A stretch of DNA of 64,000 bases. Origin: Streptomyces tendae (lineage in GTDB: Bacteria; Actinomycetota; Actinomycetes; Streptomycetales; Streptomycetaceae). Made by a program: the position numbers and the translations under genes. The notes beneath the pieces were generated by a model that was not told where the DNA came from, made no database searches, and saw only the letters and a program-made list of their open reading frames with translations. Where the stretch lies: positions 3,472,001 through 3,536,000 of the forward strand of contig NZ_CP043959.1 in NCBI RefSeq assembly GCF_008632955.1, read 5' to 3'. This document shows, in pieces, positions 32,701 to 44,279 of the stretch (positions are counted from its first letter, which is position 1; the number at the start of each line of letters is the position of its first letter).

Positions 32701-35700
32701 ACCACCGCACCGGCCGGCGCGTCCGCCGCGGTCCCGGCCGCCCGGAGCACCCCGCGGGCCGTGGCGCCCGCCCCCGCTCCCGCGGCGCCCGCCCTCGCTC
32801 CAGCTCCCACCGTCATGGAGACAGCACACGTGGACAGTGACCGCCTGGCCGACCTCGTGGCCGACCATCTCGCCCTGCACGACGACTACCTGACGAGCCA
32901 GCTGCACAGCGCCGAGCGCCTCACCGGCCTCCTGGAGCGCGCCGCGGAGCAGGGACAGCTCGGGCACGTCCTGCCCGGCATCAACGCAGTGAAGGAACAC
33001 GGCCTCGACATCGGGCGCAGCCACCTGCGGGCCAACGAGATCCTGCGGGACCTCGCGGGCCTCGAGCTCGGCACGGCCGCCCCCGCAACCCGTCCCGCAC
33101 CCGTCCGGCCGGCCGTCCCGGCGGCCCGCGAGACCGCGCGCCCGGTGCCGCCGGCGCTGGCCGCCCCCGACCGCGCCCCGGCCCACGCGCTCACCCCGGC
33201 CGTCCCGCAGGCGCTGGTCGCCACCCCGGCGCCCGCCCCCACGGCCCCGCCGGCGCCCGAACCGGCCGCCCCGGCGCCCGCCGCTCCGTCGGTCGTCTCC
33301 CCCGGCGTGGACGCGGCGGGTGTGGAGTCGGTGTTGTTGGAGGTGGTGGGGCAGAAGACGGGTTATCCGGCGGACATGCTGGATCTGGACATGGATGTCG
33401 AGGCGGATCTGGGGATCGACTCGATCAAGCGTGTCGAGATCATGGGTGTGATGCAGGAGCGGTTCGGTGGTGGTGTGGCTGCCGGTCCCGAGCAGTTGGC
33501 GGAGCTCCGCACGCTGCGGGACATCGTGGGTTTCCTGTCCGGCGGTTCGGGTGGTGCTGTGGCGCCCGCCGCTCCGTCGGTCGTCTCCCCGGCGTGGACG
33601 CGGCGGGTGTGGAGTCGGTGTTGTTGGAGGTGGTGGGGCAGAAGACGGGTTATCCGGCGGACATGCTGGATCTGGACATGGATGTCGAGGCGGATCTGGG
33701 ATCGACTCGATCAAGCGTGTCGAGATCATGGGTGTGATGCAGGAGCGGTTCGGTGGTGGTGTGGCTGCCGGTCCCGAGCAGTTGGCGGAGCTCCGCACGC
33801 TGCGGGACATCGTCGGTTTCCTGTCCGGCGGCACCGCTGACACCCCGGAGCCCGCCGCCCCCGCCGCGCAGACCACGTCCGCCCGCGCCGGGCAGCCGCC
33901 CGCCGGCATCGGCAGGGCCCAGGCCGCGCTCGTCGAACTGCCCGCCCCGGACCAGCTGGCCGACGCCTACCCGCAGGGGTCCGGCGCCCTCGTCATCGAC
34001 GACGGCTCCGAGCTGGCACCCGCCCTCGCCGCACTCCTCGCCGGGACGGGACGCCACGTGCACGTGCTGCGCCTGCCCGGCGTGACCCAGCGCGTCAGCG
34101 GGGTCAAGGACCACGTCCTGACCGGCTGGGGCGTGACCGAACTGGCCGAACGCATGGAACTCGCCCTCGCCGACCGGGTCTCCCTGGTCGTCGCCCTCGG
34201 CGCCGCCCACGGCGGTGACTGGAGCGAGGGCACCCGGCGCCTCGCGCACACCCTGCTGGCCGCCAAGTACGCCGTGGAGCCGCTGACCGCCGCGGCCGAC
34301 GCCGGCCGTGCCGCCTTCGTCACCGTCACCCGCCTCGACGGCACCTTCGGCCTGAGCGGTGTCGACGAGGAACTCGCCCCCGCCGCCGGTGTGTCGGGGC
34401 TGGTCAAGACCCTGGCCGTGGAGGCGCCCCGGCTGTTCGTCCGGGCCGTCGACCTCGACCCCGCCCTCTCCGCCGAGGCCGGCGCCGCCCTCGTCCTGAC
34501 CGAGGCGCACGACGCCGTCGGCGACACCCCGCAGGTCGGCCACGACGGCACCCGCCGCGTGGGCCTGACGCTCGGCGCGGAACCGGCCGGGCCCGCCTCC
34601 GACGACGTCCCCGCGCTCACCGCCGACGACCTGCTCGTCGTCACCGGCGGCGGCCGCGGCATCACCGCCGCGTGCGTCACCGAACTGGCCCGCACCGGCC
34701 GGCCCGGCCTGCTCCTGCTCGGCCGCACCCCGCTGGAGGACGAGCCCGACTGGGCGCGGGACGTGGCGGAACCGGCCCTGAAGGCGGCAGCGGCCGCACA
34801 CCTGAAGGCGTCCGGCGAGAAGCCCACCCCGAAGCGGGTCGAGCAGCTGTCCCGCGCCGTCACCGGCGCCCGTGAGATCCGGCAGACCCTCGCGGACGTA
34901 CGGGCCGCCGGAAGCACCGCCGAGTACCTGGCCGTCGACATCACCGACCCCGCCGCCACCGCCGCCGCACTCGCCCCTTACCGGGAGCGCGTCACCGGCC
35001 TGGTGCACGGCGCCGGAGTCCTGGCCGACCAGCTCGTCGCCCACAAGAAGGCCTCCGAGATCGAGCGGGTCTTCGCCCCGAAGCTGACCGGCCTGCGCGT
35101 GGTGTCCGGCGCGCTCGACGCCGCCCGGCTGCGCCACGTCGTGCTGTTCTCCTCGGTCGCCGGATTCTTCGGCAACCGCGGACAGTCCGACTACGCCATG
35201 GCCAACGAGGTCCTCAACGCCTGGGCCGCCTCCTTCAAGCGGCGTCACCCCGCCGCCCGCGTCACCTCCCTCAACTGGGGTGCCTGGGACAGCGGCATGG
35301 TCTCCCCGGAGATCAAGGCCGTCTTCCGGGAGCGCGGCATCACCCTGATCCCGCAGGACACCGGCGCCCGGCTGTTCACCGAGCAGTTCACCGCCGCACG
35401 CGCCGCCGACGTGGTGACCGTCCTCGGCCCGACGACCCCCCTGTCCGCACCCGAGCGTCCCGCCGTCACCACCCCCGTGACGGTCGAGCGCCCGCTCGCC
35501 GGCCTGACCGGCCACCCGGTCCTCACCGACCACGTCATCGGCGACGCCCCCGTGCTCCCCGCCGTGGCCGCGCTCGGCTGGATCGTCGGCGCCGTCGAAC
35601 GCGGCACCGGCACCGAGGTCCGGCAGCTCAGGGACTTCGAGGTCCACAAGGGCATCGTCCTCGACGGCACCGAGCCCGGCCGGCTCGCCCTCACCATGAC

Positions 35701-36286
35701 CCCGGAGGGCGACACCGTCCGGGCGGCCGTCCGCTCCACACAGGCGGACGGCACCGTACGCCCCCACTACGCGGCCGTCGCCGTCCCGGGCACCGAACCG
35801 GCGGAGGCCACCGTCAGCGGCCTGCCCGCCCTCGACGGCGGGCGGGACGCCGCGGGCCTCTACACGGACGGGACCCTCTTCCACGGCCCCGCCCTGCGCG
35901 GCGTGCGCCGGATCCTCGCCGAGGACGAGTCCCGCCTGGTCCTCCAGGCCCGGCTGCCCGAACTGCGGCCCGAGGGCGGCGCGTTCGGCGGCACCCGGTT
36001 CGCCCCCGGCACCGCGGACCTGCTGCTGCAGGCCGGCCTGGTCTGGGTGCGGCTGTTCCGCGGCAGCGCTTCCCTGCCCCTCGGGGCGGCCCGCGTCGAC
36101 CTGCACCACCCGCTGCCCGACGACGAGCCCTTCCTGATCGTCGTCGAGCCCGCCCAGGGCGGCAGCAGCACCACCGCGTCGCTCACCATCACCGCCTGCG
36201 CCCCCGACGGAACGGTGCTGGCCCGGTTCGACGGCGTCCGCGTGGTCTCGGCCCCGCAGCTGGCGGCCAAGTTCATCAGCGGCTGA
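29728..36286 (+). CDS. pfaA: PfaA-type PUFA synthase: KS-MAT-ACP-ACP-KR-DH (two frameshifts)
   Basis: Megasynthase of about 2186 residues once two lost bases (C at about 33587-33590, G at about 33698-33700) are restored. Domains: KS, residues 14-470 (VDAACASSL, FEAHGTGTAVGDATE, KSQIGHTKAAAG); malonyl-CoA AT from about 565 (LFAGQGSQYV, GHSFGELTALW, FHTPFVG); a helical/Ala-Pro linker; two almost identical ACPs (LGIDSIKRVEIMG); a pseudo-KR plus KR (VVTGGGRGITAACV, SSVAGFFGNRGQSDYAMAN); and a C-terminal PKS-type DH (GHPVLTDHVIGDAPVLPAVA). This order matches PfaA of EPA/DHA synthases. GTG 29728 is the start. Two ACPs is few: PUFA synthases often carry four or more. Confidence 0.92.
33273..33544 (+). 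repeat. Tandem ACP repeat, copy 1 of pfaA
   Basis: About 272 bp encoding linker plus ACP, repeated at 33561-33830 with a 288-bp (96-residue) period. The copies are essentially identical at DNA level apart from two one-base losses in copy 2 and one substitution near the end. Codon use is unlike the flanks: many GTG, TTG, GGT, GAT and CGT codons instead of C-ending ones. Confidence 0.9.
33561..33830 (+). repeat. Tandem ACP repeat, copy 2 of pfaA
   Basis: Second copy of the 288-bp unit. It has CCCC where copy 1 has CCCCC, and GGG where copy 1 has GGGG, so the reading frame breaks twice in it. The near-identity makes this spot prone to assembly collapse. Confidence 0.9.
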
Positions 36287-36317
36287 CTCCGCCTCGTACC
36301 CGCGCAAGCGACCGGGT

Positions 36318-36358
36318 CGGCCCGGACGGCTCCTCACACCCTGCCGCCGTCCGGGCCG
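36318..36358 (+). terminator. Intercistronic GC hairpin between pfaA and pfaC
   Basis: Perfect 13-bp stem (36318-36330 with 36346-36358) around a 15-base loop, 32 bases upstream of the next ATG. No U-tract follows. It may attenuate or partially terminate read-through, or set the PfaA:PfaC ratio. Confidence 0.5.
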
Positions 36359-36389
36359 GCCGCCCGTCAGAAGGGACCCGAGAGCTCTC

Positions 36390-39300
36390 ATGAGCACGTA
36401 CGCCATCATCGGCCTCTCCTGCCTGTTCCCGGGAGCGGAGACGCCCGCCGAGTTCTGGCACAACCTCCGCACCGGCACGGACAGCCGCCGGGAGGGAGGC
36501 GAGGAGGTCTTCGGCCGGACACCCGAACCCCGCGACCGCGACCCCCGGCACGACATCTACTGCCGCCGGGGCGGCTTCGTCACCGACTTCGTCTTCGACC
36601 CCGAGGGTTACCTCCTCGACCCCGGGCACCTCTCCGGACTCGACCGGATCTTCCACTGGTCGCTGCACGTGGCCCGCGAGGCCCTGCGCGACAGCGGACA
36701 CGCCGACCGCCCCGACGTCCTGGCCCGCACCGGCCTCGTCCTCGGCAACTACTCCTTCCCGACGCCCACGTCGGCGCGGGTCAGCGTGCCGCTGGTGCAG
36801 GAGGCGGTCCTGGAAGGGCTCCGCCGCGCAGGCCACCCGCCGCTCGGCGCGCTCACCCGCGCCGAGGACCGCGTCGACCCGGCCCGGCTCCACCCCGAGG
36901 ACCTGCGAGTCAGCGGCTCACCGGCCACCGTCGCCGCCGCCGCGCTCGGACTCGGCGGCCCCCGCTACGCCCTCGACGCGGCCTGCTCCTCCGCGCTGTA
37001 CGCGCTCAAGCTGGCCTGCGAACACCTCGCCTCCGGGCAGGCCGACCTGGTCCTGGCCGGCGGCGTCTGCGCCCCCGACCCGACCCTCATCCACCTGTCG
37101 TTCGGCGACCTCCAGGCCTACCCGCGCGACGGATTCAGCCAGCCCTTCGACGGCCGCTCCGGAGGCATCCTCACCGGCCAGGGCGCCGGCATGGTCGCCG
37201 TCAAGCGCCTCGAGGACGCCCTGCGCGACGGCGACCGCATCCACGCCGTCGTCGACGGCATCGGCCTGACCAACGACGGCAGCGGCCGTCACCTCCTCGT
37301 CCCGCAGGGCGCGGGCCAGCTCGCCTCCTACGAACTCGCCTACCGGCAGGCCGGCGTCGACCCCGCCACCGTCGACTACCTCGAATGCCACGCCACCGGC
37401 ACCCCCATCGGCGACGCCACCGAGGCCGGCTCCGTCGCCGAGTTCTTCGGCGCGGCCGGACACGTCCCGCTGCTCGGCTCGGTGAAGGGCAACATCGGCC
37501 ACCTGCTCACCGTGGCCGGACTGAGCAGCCTGCTGAAGGTCGTGCTCGCCATGGGCCACGGCCACATCCCGCCGACGACCGGCGTGGAACGGCCGATCCG
37601 CTCCAAGGACGGCCGCGTCGGCGAGGACGTGCTGGTCCGCGCCGGCCGCCCCTGGCCGGAGGGCGACGGACCGCGCAGGGCCGCGGTCTCCGCCTTCGGC
37701 TTCGGCGGCACCAACGCCCACGTCGTCCTGAGCGAACCGGACCCCACGGCCAAGGTGACCCCCGCCGAACGGACCCCGGTACCGTCCCTCGACATCGTCG
37801 GACTCGGCGCCCACTTCGGCTCGTTCGACTCCCTCGACGCGTTCGAGCGCGCCGCCCACGACGGCCGGGACGCGCTGGTCCCGCTGCCCGAACGGCGCTG
37901 GCGCGGCCTCGACCAGACCCGGGGCGGCTCCCTGGAACACGGCACCGGCGTCGGCCCGGACACACTGCCCCACGGAGCGTTCGTCGACGGGCTCGGCATC
38001 GACCCCATGGACCTCAAGATCCCGCCCGCCGACCTGCGCACCTACAACCTCCAGCACGCCCTGGCCGTCAAGGTCGCCGACGAGGCCCTGCACGACGCCG
38101 GGTACAGCCGCGCCGTGCCCAAGGGGGAGAGCGCCCCGCCGGAACGCCGCGTCGCCGTCGTCATCGGCATGGAGATCGAGCCCACCACCCATCTGCGGAT
38201 CACCCGCTACGGCCTCGGCGCCTTCGTGCGCGAGGAGTTCGCCCGGGCCGGCGTACCCGTCGACGAGGAGGAGCTGGCCCGGCTGACGAGCGCCGGCCGG
38301 GACGCGGTCGTCGACCCCATCGTCGCCAACGAGGTGCTCAGCTACATCGGGAACGTGATGGCCAGCCGCATCTCGTCCCTGTGGAACCTCACCGGCCCGT
38401 CCTTCACCGTCTCGTCCGACGGATCCGGCACCGCGGAGGCCCTCCAGGTCGCCCGGCTGCTGCTGCTCGACCCGGGCATCGAGGCGGTGCTCGTCGGCGC
38501 CGTCGACCTGGCCGGCTCCGCCGAGAACCTGCTGCTGCGGCCCGACGCGGTCGCCGAGGCCGGACTGACCTTCGCCGAAGGGGCCAGGGGGCGCCGGATC
38601 GGCGAGGGCGCCGGAGCCGTCGTCGTCACCCGGCCCGGCGAGTCGTCCGCGCCGGTGTACGCCCGGCTGGAGTCGGTCGCCGTCCGGTACGCGCCCCCCG
38701 TCGACGGGCGGGTGCCCGAGGCCGACGTCGACACCTACGCGGCGGCGGCCGAGGCCGCGCTGACCGAGGCCGGCATCCGCGCCGAGGACGTCGGCTACGT
38801 CGAGGCACACGCCGGCGGCACCGACGCCCAGGACCGGGCGGAGATCACCGCCCTCGCCCGCGTGTTCCCCGCACAGGACCACGCGACCGGCCCCGCCGGC
38901 CGCACCGGACGGGTCGCGCTCGGCAGCGCCAAGGCACAGATCGGCGACGCCGGCTGCGCGGCCACCATGGCCGGAGTGATCCGCGCCGTGCTGTCCCTGC
39001 ACCACGGCTACCTGCCCGGCACCGCCGGCTGGAGCCGGCCGGCCGACGACCTCGCTGACGCCTTCGCCGCCTCGGCCCTGCACGTGCCGCAGACCTCGCG
39101 CCCGTGGCTGCGCCGTACGGCCGCCTCCCGCCGCCACGCCACCGTCGGCTTCATCGGCGCGGCCGGTGCGCACGGACACCTCGTGCTGTCCGCCGGCACC
39201 GCCCGCGGCACCGTCGTCCCGAGCGACTGGGAACGCGCCGGAGGCCCCGTCGTCCTGCCGCTGTCCGGCGGCACCGACACGGAACTGCTCGCCGAGATCG

Positions 39301-42300
39301 ACCGGCACCGCTCGCTGCTCGCCGGGGACGCCGACGTCCTGGCCCTCGCCCGCGACGCCGCCCGCAGGCTGCCCGGACGGACCCGGCGGGCCGTGCTCGT
39401 CGGCCGGGACCGGGCCGAACTGCGCGCCCAGCTCGACCTCGCCGCGCGGGACCTGCCCGCCGTGCAAGCGAACGGCGGCGAATGGGCCACCCCCGCAGGG
39501 AGTTTCGCCACCGCGCGGCCCATCGGCCCGGACGGCAGGGTCGCCCTCGTCTACCCCGGCGCGTTCAACTCCTACCCGGGCCTCGGCCAGGACCTCTTCC
39601 GCGCCCTGCCGGGACTGCTCAGCCGGTTCGAGGACCACGCCGACGCCCCGGAACGCCACCTGCGGGCCGCCGAACTCTACCCGCGCACCCAGACCGCCCT
39701 CGGGCGGCGCGAACTGATGGCCCTCGAGGCGTCCCTCGGCGACGACATCCCGTTCATGCTCGCCACCGGCACCAGCTTCGCGATCCTCTACACCGACCTG
39801 GTGCGCGACGTCCTTGGCATCACCGCGCACGGCGGATTCGGCTACAGCCTCGGCGAGTCCAGCATGCTGTTCGCCACCGGCGGCTGGCGCCCCGAGGGCC
39901 GCGACGACGCCCTGATCAGCTCCACCCCGATCTTCAAGGACCGGCTGTGCGGGCCGCGCCGCACGGTGCGCGAGGCCTGGCGGCTGCCGGACGCGACACC
40001 GGACTCCGAGGTCTGGGCGAGCCATGTGCTGCTCACCGACGCCGAATCGGTGCGGGCCGCGCTGCCCCGCCACGAGCGCGTCCACCTCACCCACGTCAAC
40101 ACGCCCGGCGAACTGGTCGTCGCCGGTGACCCCGCGCAGTGCAAGGCACTGATCCGGGAACTGGGCTGCCCCGCGGCCCGCTCACCCGTCAACGCCGTCA
40201 TGCACTGCCCGGTCGTCGACGGCGAGTTCGACGGCCTGGCCGGCCTGAACGACTACCCGACGGGGTCGTTCGGCGACCTCGAACTGTTCAGCGCCTACGA
40301 CTACCAGGCACTGCCCGCCCTGGACCGGAAGGAGATCGCCCGGCGCATCGCGCACACACTGCGCTCGCCGATCGACTTCCCGCGTCTGGTGCGGGGCGCG
40401 TACGAACGCGGCTTCCGCTACTTCCTCGAGGTGGGTCCGAGCGCCACCTGCTCCCGCTGGATCCGCGAGACCCTCGGCGACCGGGCACACGTCGCCGTGC
40501 CGGTCGACCGGCGGGGCGTGCCGGCGACCAGGTCCGTCGCCCAGCTCGTCGCGCGTCTGACGGCCCACGGCCTGGACGTCGACCTGGGCGCCCTGCTCGG
40601 CCCGCCCGCCACCCGGGTCCCGGCCCGCACCGTCCGCCCGACCCGCTTCCGGGTGGGCGGCGCGGATCCGGCCCCGGAGAGGATTGCCCGCGAGCTGGCG
40701 ACAGGGGCGCCCACGCGGACGACGGCCGGCGCCGTCACCGCGTCACCGGGTGCGCCGACCGCGGCGGGCACGTCCGTGCCGGCCGGCGTCGCCGCCGTGC
40801 CGACTCCGTCCCGGGCGGCCGCCACCGCCGGCCTGACGCGCACGGCGCCCGGCACCCCGTCCACCGTCACGCTGTCGGACGCCGCCGCCCGAGCCGCCGC
40901 ACCGACCGCGAACGCCGCGCCACCGGCCCCGGCATCGACGGCTCACCGGGCCGCCGCACCGACCGCGAACGCCGCACCGACCGGGAACGCCGCACCGTCC
41001 GCCCCGGTGCCGACGGCCGCCCGAGCCGTCGCACCGGCCGCGAACACCCCCGGCGCCTCCGCGCCGCCCCCGGGTGCCGCCCCGGCCACCTCGCAGGGTC
41101 CGGACGTCTCCGCGGCCCCGGCGTCCCTGCGGGAACCCGGACCGGTCACGCCGACGGGTCCGGTGCCGCGGTCCGCCGCGCCCGGTGCGGACGCCCCGAC
41201 GGCCTTCGTGCCCGGCCCCGACGCCCACCCGGCCGGCCCCGCCGCCGGGAACGCCGCGCCCGGCCTTCCCGGGCGCCGGCCGGCCGGCGCCGTGCCGGCC
41301 GCCCACTCCGCCCCGCCCGTACCGCCGGAGGACTCAGCACTCATGCCCGCAGACCCGACCCTCGCCGACGCCGAGGTCATCACCTTCGACGGCACCCGAT
41401 CGCCCATCTGTCCTGGGCCCCGCCCGTCGGCGGCGAGCCCCCGCAGACCGGGCCGGCCGCACCGCCCGCCACCGGGCGCGAGGAGAGCTCGGCCGCCGTC
41501 GCCGCCGACCTGGTGCGCGACATGCGCAAGCAGATGGTCGCCACGCACTCCGTGGTGATGGAGACCCAGCACATCCTGCAGTCCGCCGCGCTGCACCGGA
41601 TGGAGACGCTCCTGGACGGCGCCGGACAGACACCGCCGGAGCGCACGCCGGAGCGGGCCCAGCCGGCCCCCGCACCCGTCGCCCCCGCACCTGCCGCCGC
41701 GCCGCGGGCCCTTCCCGCCCCGGCTCCCGCCCGCCCGGCTCCCGCCCGGCTCCCGCCCCGGCTCCGCCCCGGCTCCCGCCCGAGGCCGCCCGGACCGCCC
41801 ACGCCGCGGAGGCGGACGCGGACGGCGGTGCCCGCGAGGTCAAGGAGGGCGTCATCTGGGACGAGGCCGACCTGCTGGAGTTCGCCGTCGGCTCGGTCGC
41901 CAAGGTCTTCGGCCCCGAGTTCGGGGTGATCGACGGCTACGCGAAGCGGGTCCGGCTGCCCGCGCCGCCGTACCACTTCGTCACCCGTGTCACCGCCCTG
42001 GAGGGCACCACCGGCGAGTTCAAGCCCGCGACCATCACCACCGAGTACGACGTCCCCGAGGACGCCTGGTACGCCGTCGACGGCGGCGTCCCCCCGGCCG
42101 TCACCGTCGAGGCAGGCCAGTGCGACCTGCTGCTGGTCAGCTACCTGGGCATCGACTTCCGCAACAAGGGCGAGCGGGTGTACCGCCTGCTCGACAGCAC
42201 CCTGGTCTTCCGCGGCGACCTGCCCCGCACCGGCCAGACGCTGCGCTACGACATCTCCATCGACCGCTTCGTGCACCAGGGCGACACCACCCTCTTCTTC

Positions 42301-44235
42301 TTCAGCTACAAGTGCTACGCCGACGGTGAGCTGATCCTCGAACTGCACGACGCCTGCGCGGGCTTCTTCAGCCGGCAGGAGCTCGACACCCCGCTCGGCG
42401 TCGTCATGACCGAGAAGGAGAAGGCCGCCCGCGCCGCCCTCCCCAAGGGCTACTTCAAGCCCCTCGCGTACACGGCGAAGAACCACCTGACCCGTGCGGA
42501 CCTCGACCTCCTCGCCCAGGGCCGGCCCGGGGACGTCTTCGGCCCCGACCACGCGCAGGACCCGGGCATCAACCCGGCGCTGCGGCTGCCCGACGACAGG
42601 CTGCGCATGGTCGACGACGTCGTCATCGACCGCAAGGGCGGCCCGCGCGGCCTCGGCAAGCTCGTCGCCACCAAACGGCTCAGCCCCGACGCCTGGTACT
42701 TCACCTGCCACTTCCCCGACGACCACGTCCTGGCCGGCTCCCTCGTCGCCGAGGGTGCCGTCCAGCTGCTGCAGATCTACCTGCTGCACCAGGGCATGCA
42801 CCTGACGCTCCCGGACGCCCGCTTCCAATGCGTCACGGACACCCCCATCGAGGTCCAGGTCCGCGGCCAGATCACCCAGGCCCACGAGGAGATCCGCTAC
42901 GAGGTCGAGGTCATGGAGCTGACGCTCCTGCCCCGCGCCACGGTCATCGCCGACATCCTGATCTACCTCGGCGACAAGCCCGTCATCCGGATGAAGAACC
43001 TGGGCCTGCAGGTGCGGGAGAAGAACGGCACGCCGTACCGCCCGGAGGCCGGCGGCGTCCCGCGGTTCCTCGGCCGCCGCAACCGCTCCGGCGAACCCGC
43101 GATGATCAACGAGCTGCACCTCGCGCACGCCGCCAAGGGCCTGCTCGACATGGCGATGGGCCCGGAGTTCGAGGTCTACCGCGACAGCCGTGCCCCCTAC
43201 ATCCCGAACGGGGACTTCCAGTTCGTCGACCGGGTCATGTCCCTCAAGGGCACCCGCGGCGACCTGTCGCCCGGCGCGGAGATGGTCACCGAGTACGACT
43301 CCCCGCCGGACGCCTGGTACTACGAACAGAACTCCCACCCGCACATGCCGAACGCGGTCTACATGGAGAGCTCGCTCCAGGCGGCGATCTTCCTCGGCTA
43401 CTACCTGGGCGCCACCCTGAAGAACCCCGAGGAGCAGTACTCCATCCGCAACCTCGACGGCCGCGCCACCCTGGTGAAGGACATCGACCTGCGCGGCAAG
43501 ACCGTCCGCCACCACTCCAAGCTGCTGATGACGAGCGCCGTACAGGGCGCGGTGCTGCAGAACTTCAGCTACGAACTCTCCGCCGACGGAGAGGTCTTCT
43601 ACACCGGCGAGTCGCTGTTCGGCTACTTCAGCGCCGCCGCCCTCGCCAACCAGGTCGGCCTCGACAACGGCCGCTACGTCCCCACCTGGATCGAGACCGA
43701 ACAGCCCGACCCCGCCCGGGTGCGCCGCGTCGAACTGCCCGCGGACGCCCCCGCCTTCACCGACCCCACGGGCGGCCACCTGCACCTGCCCGGTGACAAG
43801 TTCGCACTCGTGGACCACGTCGACCTGGTCGCCGACGGGGGCCGGCACGGCCACGGCTACCTGCACGGCCGGCGCGCCGTCCGGCCCGACGAGTGGTACT
43901 TCGACTGCCACTTCCACCGCGACCCGGTGATGCCCGGCTCCCTCGGGGTGGAGGCCGTCCTCCAGGCGCTGCGCCTGTTCGTCCTGGAGCAGGACCTCGC
44001 CGACGGGATCGAGCAGCCCCGCTTCGCCATGGCGACCGACGTCGAGATGGCCTGGAAGTACCGCGGCCAGATCCTCCGCGACGACAAGGAGCTCTTCTTC
44101 GACGTGCACGTCAAGGAGATCCGCCGGGAGGGCGACCGCCTGCTGGTGATCGCGGACGCCGACCTGTGGAAGCCGGGTCTGCGCATCTACGAACTGACCG
44201 ACGTGGCCGTCGAGGTCCGTTCCGCCCAGGCGTGA
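36390..44235 (+). CDS. pfaC: PfaB/PfaC-type PUFA synthase fusion: KS-CLF-AT-DH-DH (two frameshifts)
   Basis: About 2615 residues after restoring one base near 41395-41397 and one at about 41730-41790. Domains: KS (LDAACSSALYAL, ECHATGTPIGDATE, KGNIGHLLTVAG); chain-length factor with the Cys region changed to TVSSDGSGTAEAL; PfaB-like AT with GYSLGES; a long Ala/Pro/Thr linker with imperfect about 20-residue repeats (40640-41330) and a helical segment. Then come four hot-dog folds forming two FabA-like dehydratases, with CHFPDDHVLAGSLVAEGAVQ and the canonical CHFHRDPVMPGSLGVEA. In EPA/DHA systems AT (PfaB) and KS-CLF-DH-DH (PfaC) are usually separate; here they are fused. ATG 36390 follows AAGGGA. 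Confidence 0.92.
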
Positions 44236-44279
44236 CGGCCCGCCCGCACCCGCCGTTCAGTCAAGGAGCTTCGTTTCCC

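Noticed and set aside
40640..41330. A tandem repeat or mobile element in pfaC
   Set aside because: The repeats are imperfect Ala/Pro/Thr linker repeats in frame, typical of megasynthase interdomain linkers; no terminal repeats or transposase.
36390..41558. A separate KS-CLF-AT protein ending before the DH domains
   Set aside because: The apparent end is caused by a frame change in the linker; an intermediate frame carries a conserved helical segment and leads into the DH domains, so one fused protein is preferred.
29728..44235. An enediyne PKS
   Set aside because: Enediyne PKSs share KS-AT-ACP-KR-DH features, but tandem ACPs, a KS-CLF-AT-DH-DH partner and a PfaD gene identify the PUFA type; no enediyne warhead accessory genes are seen.
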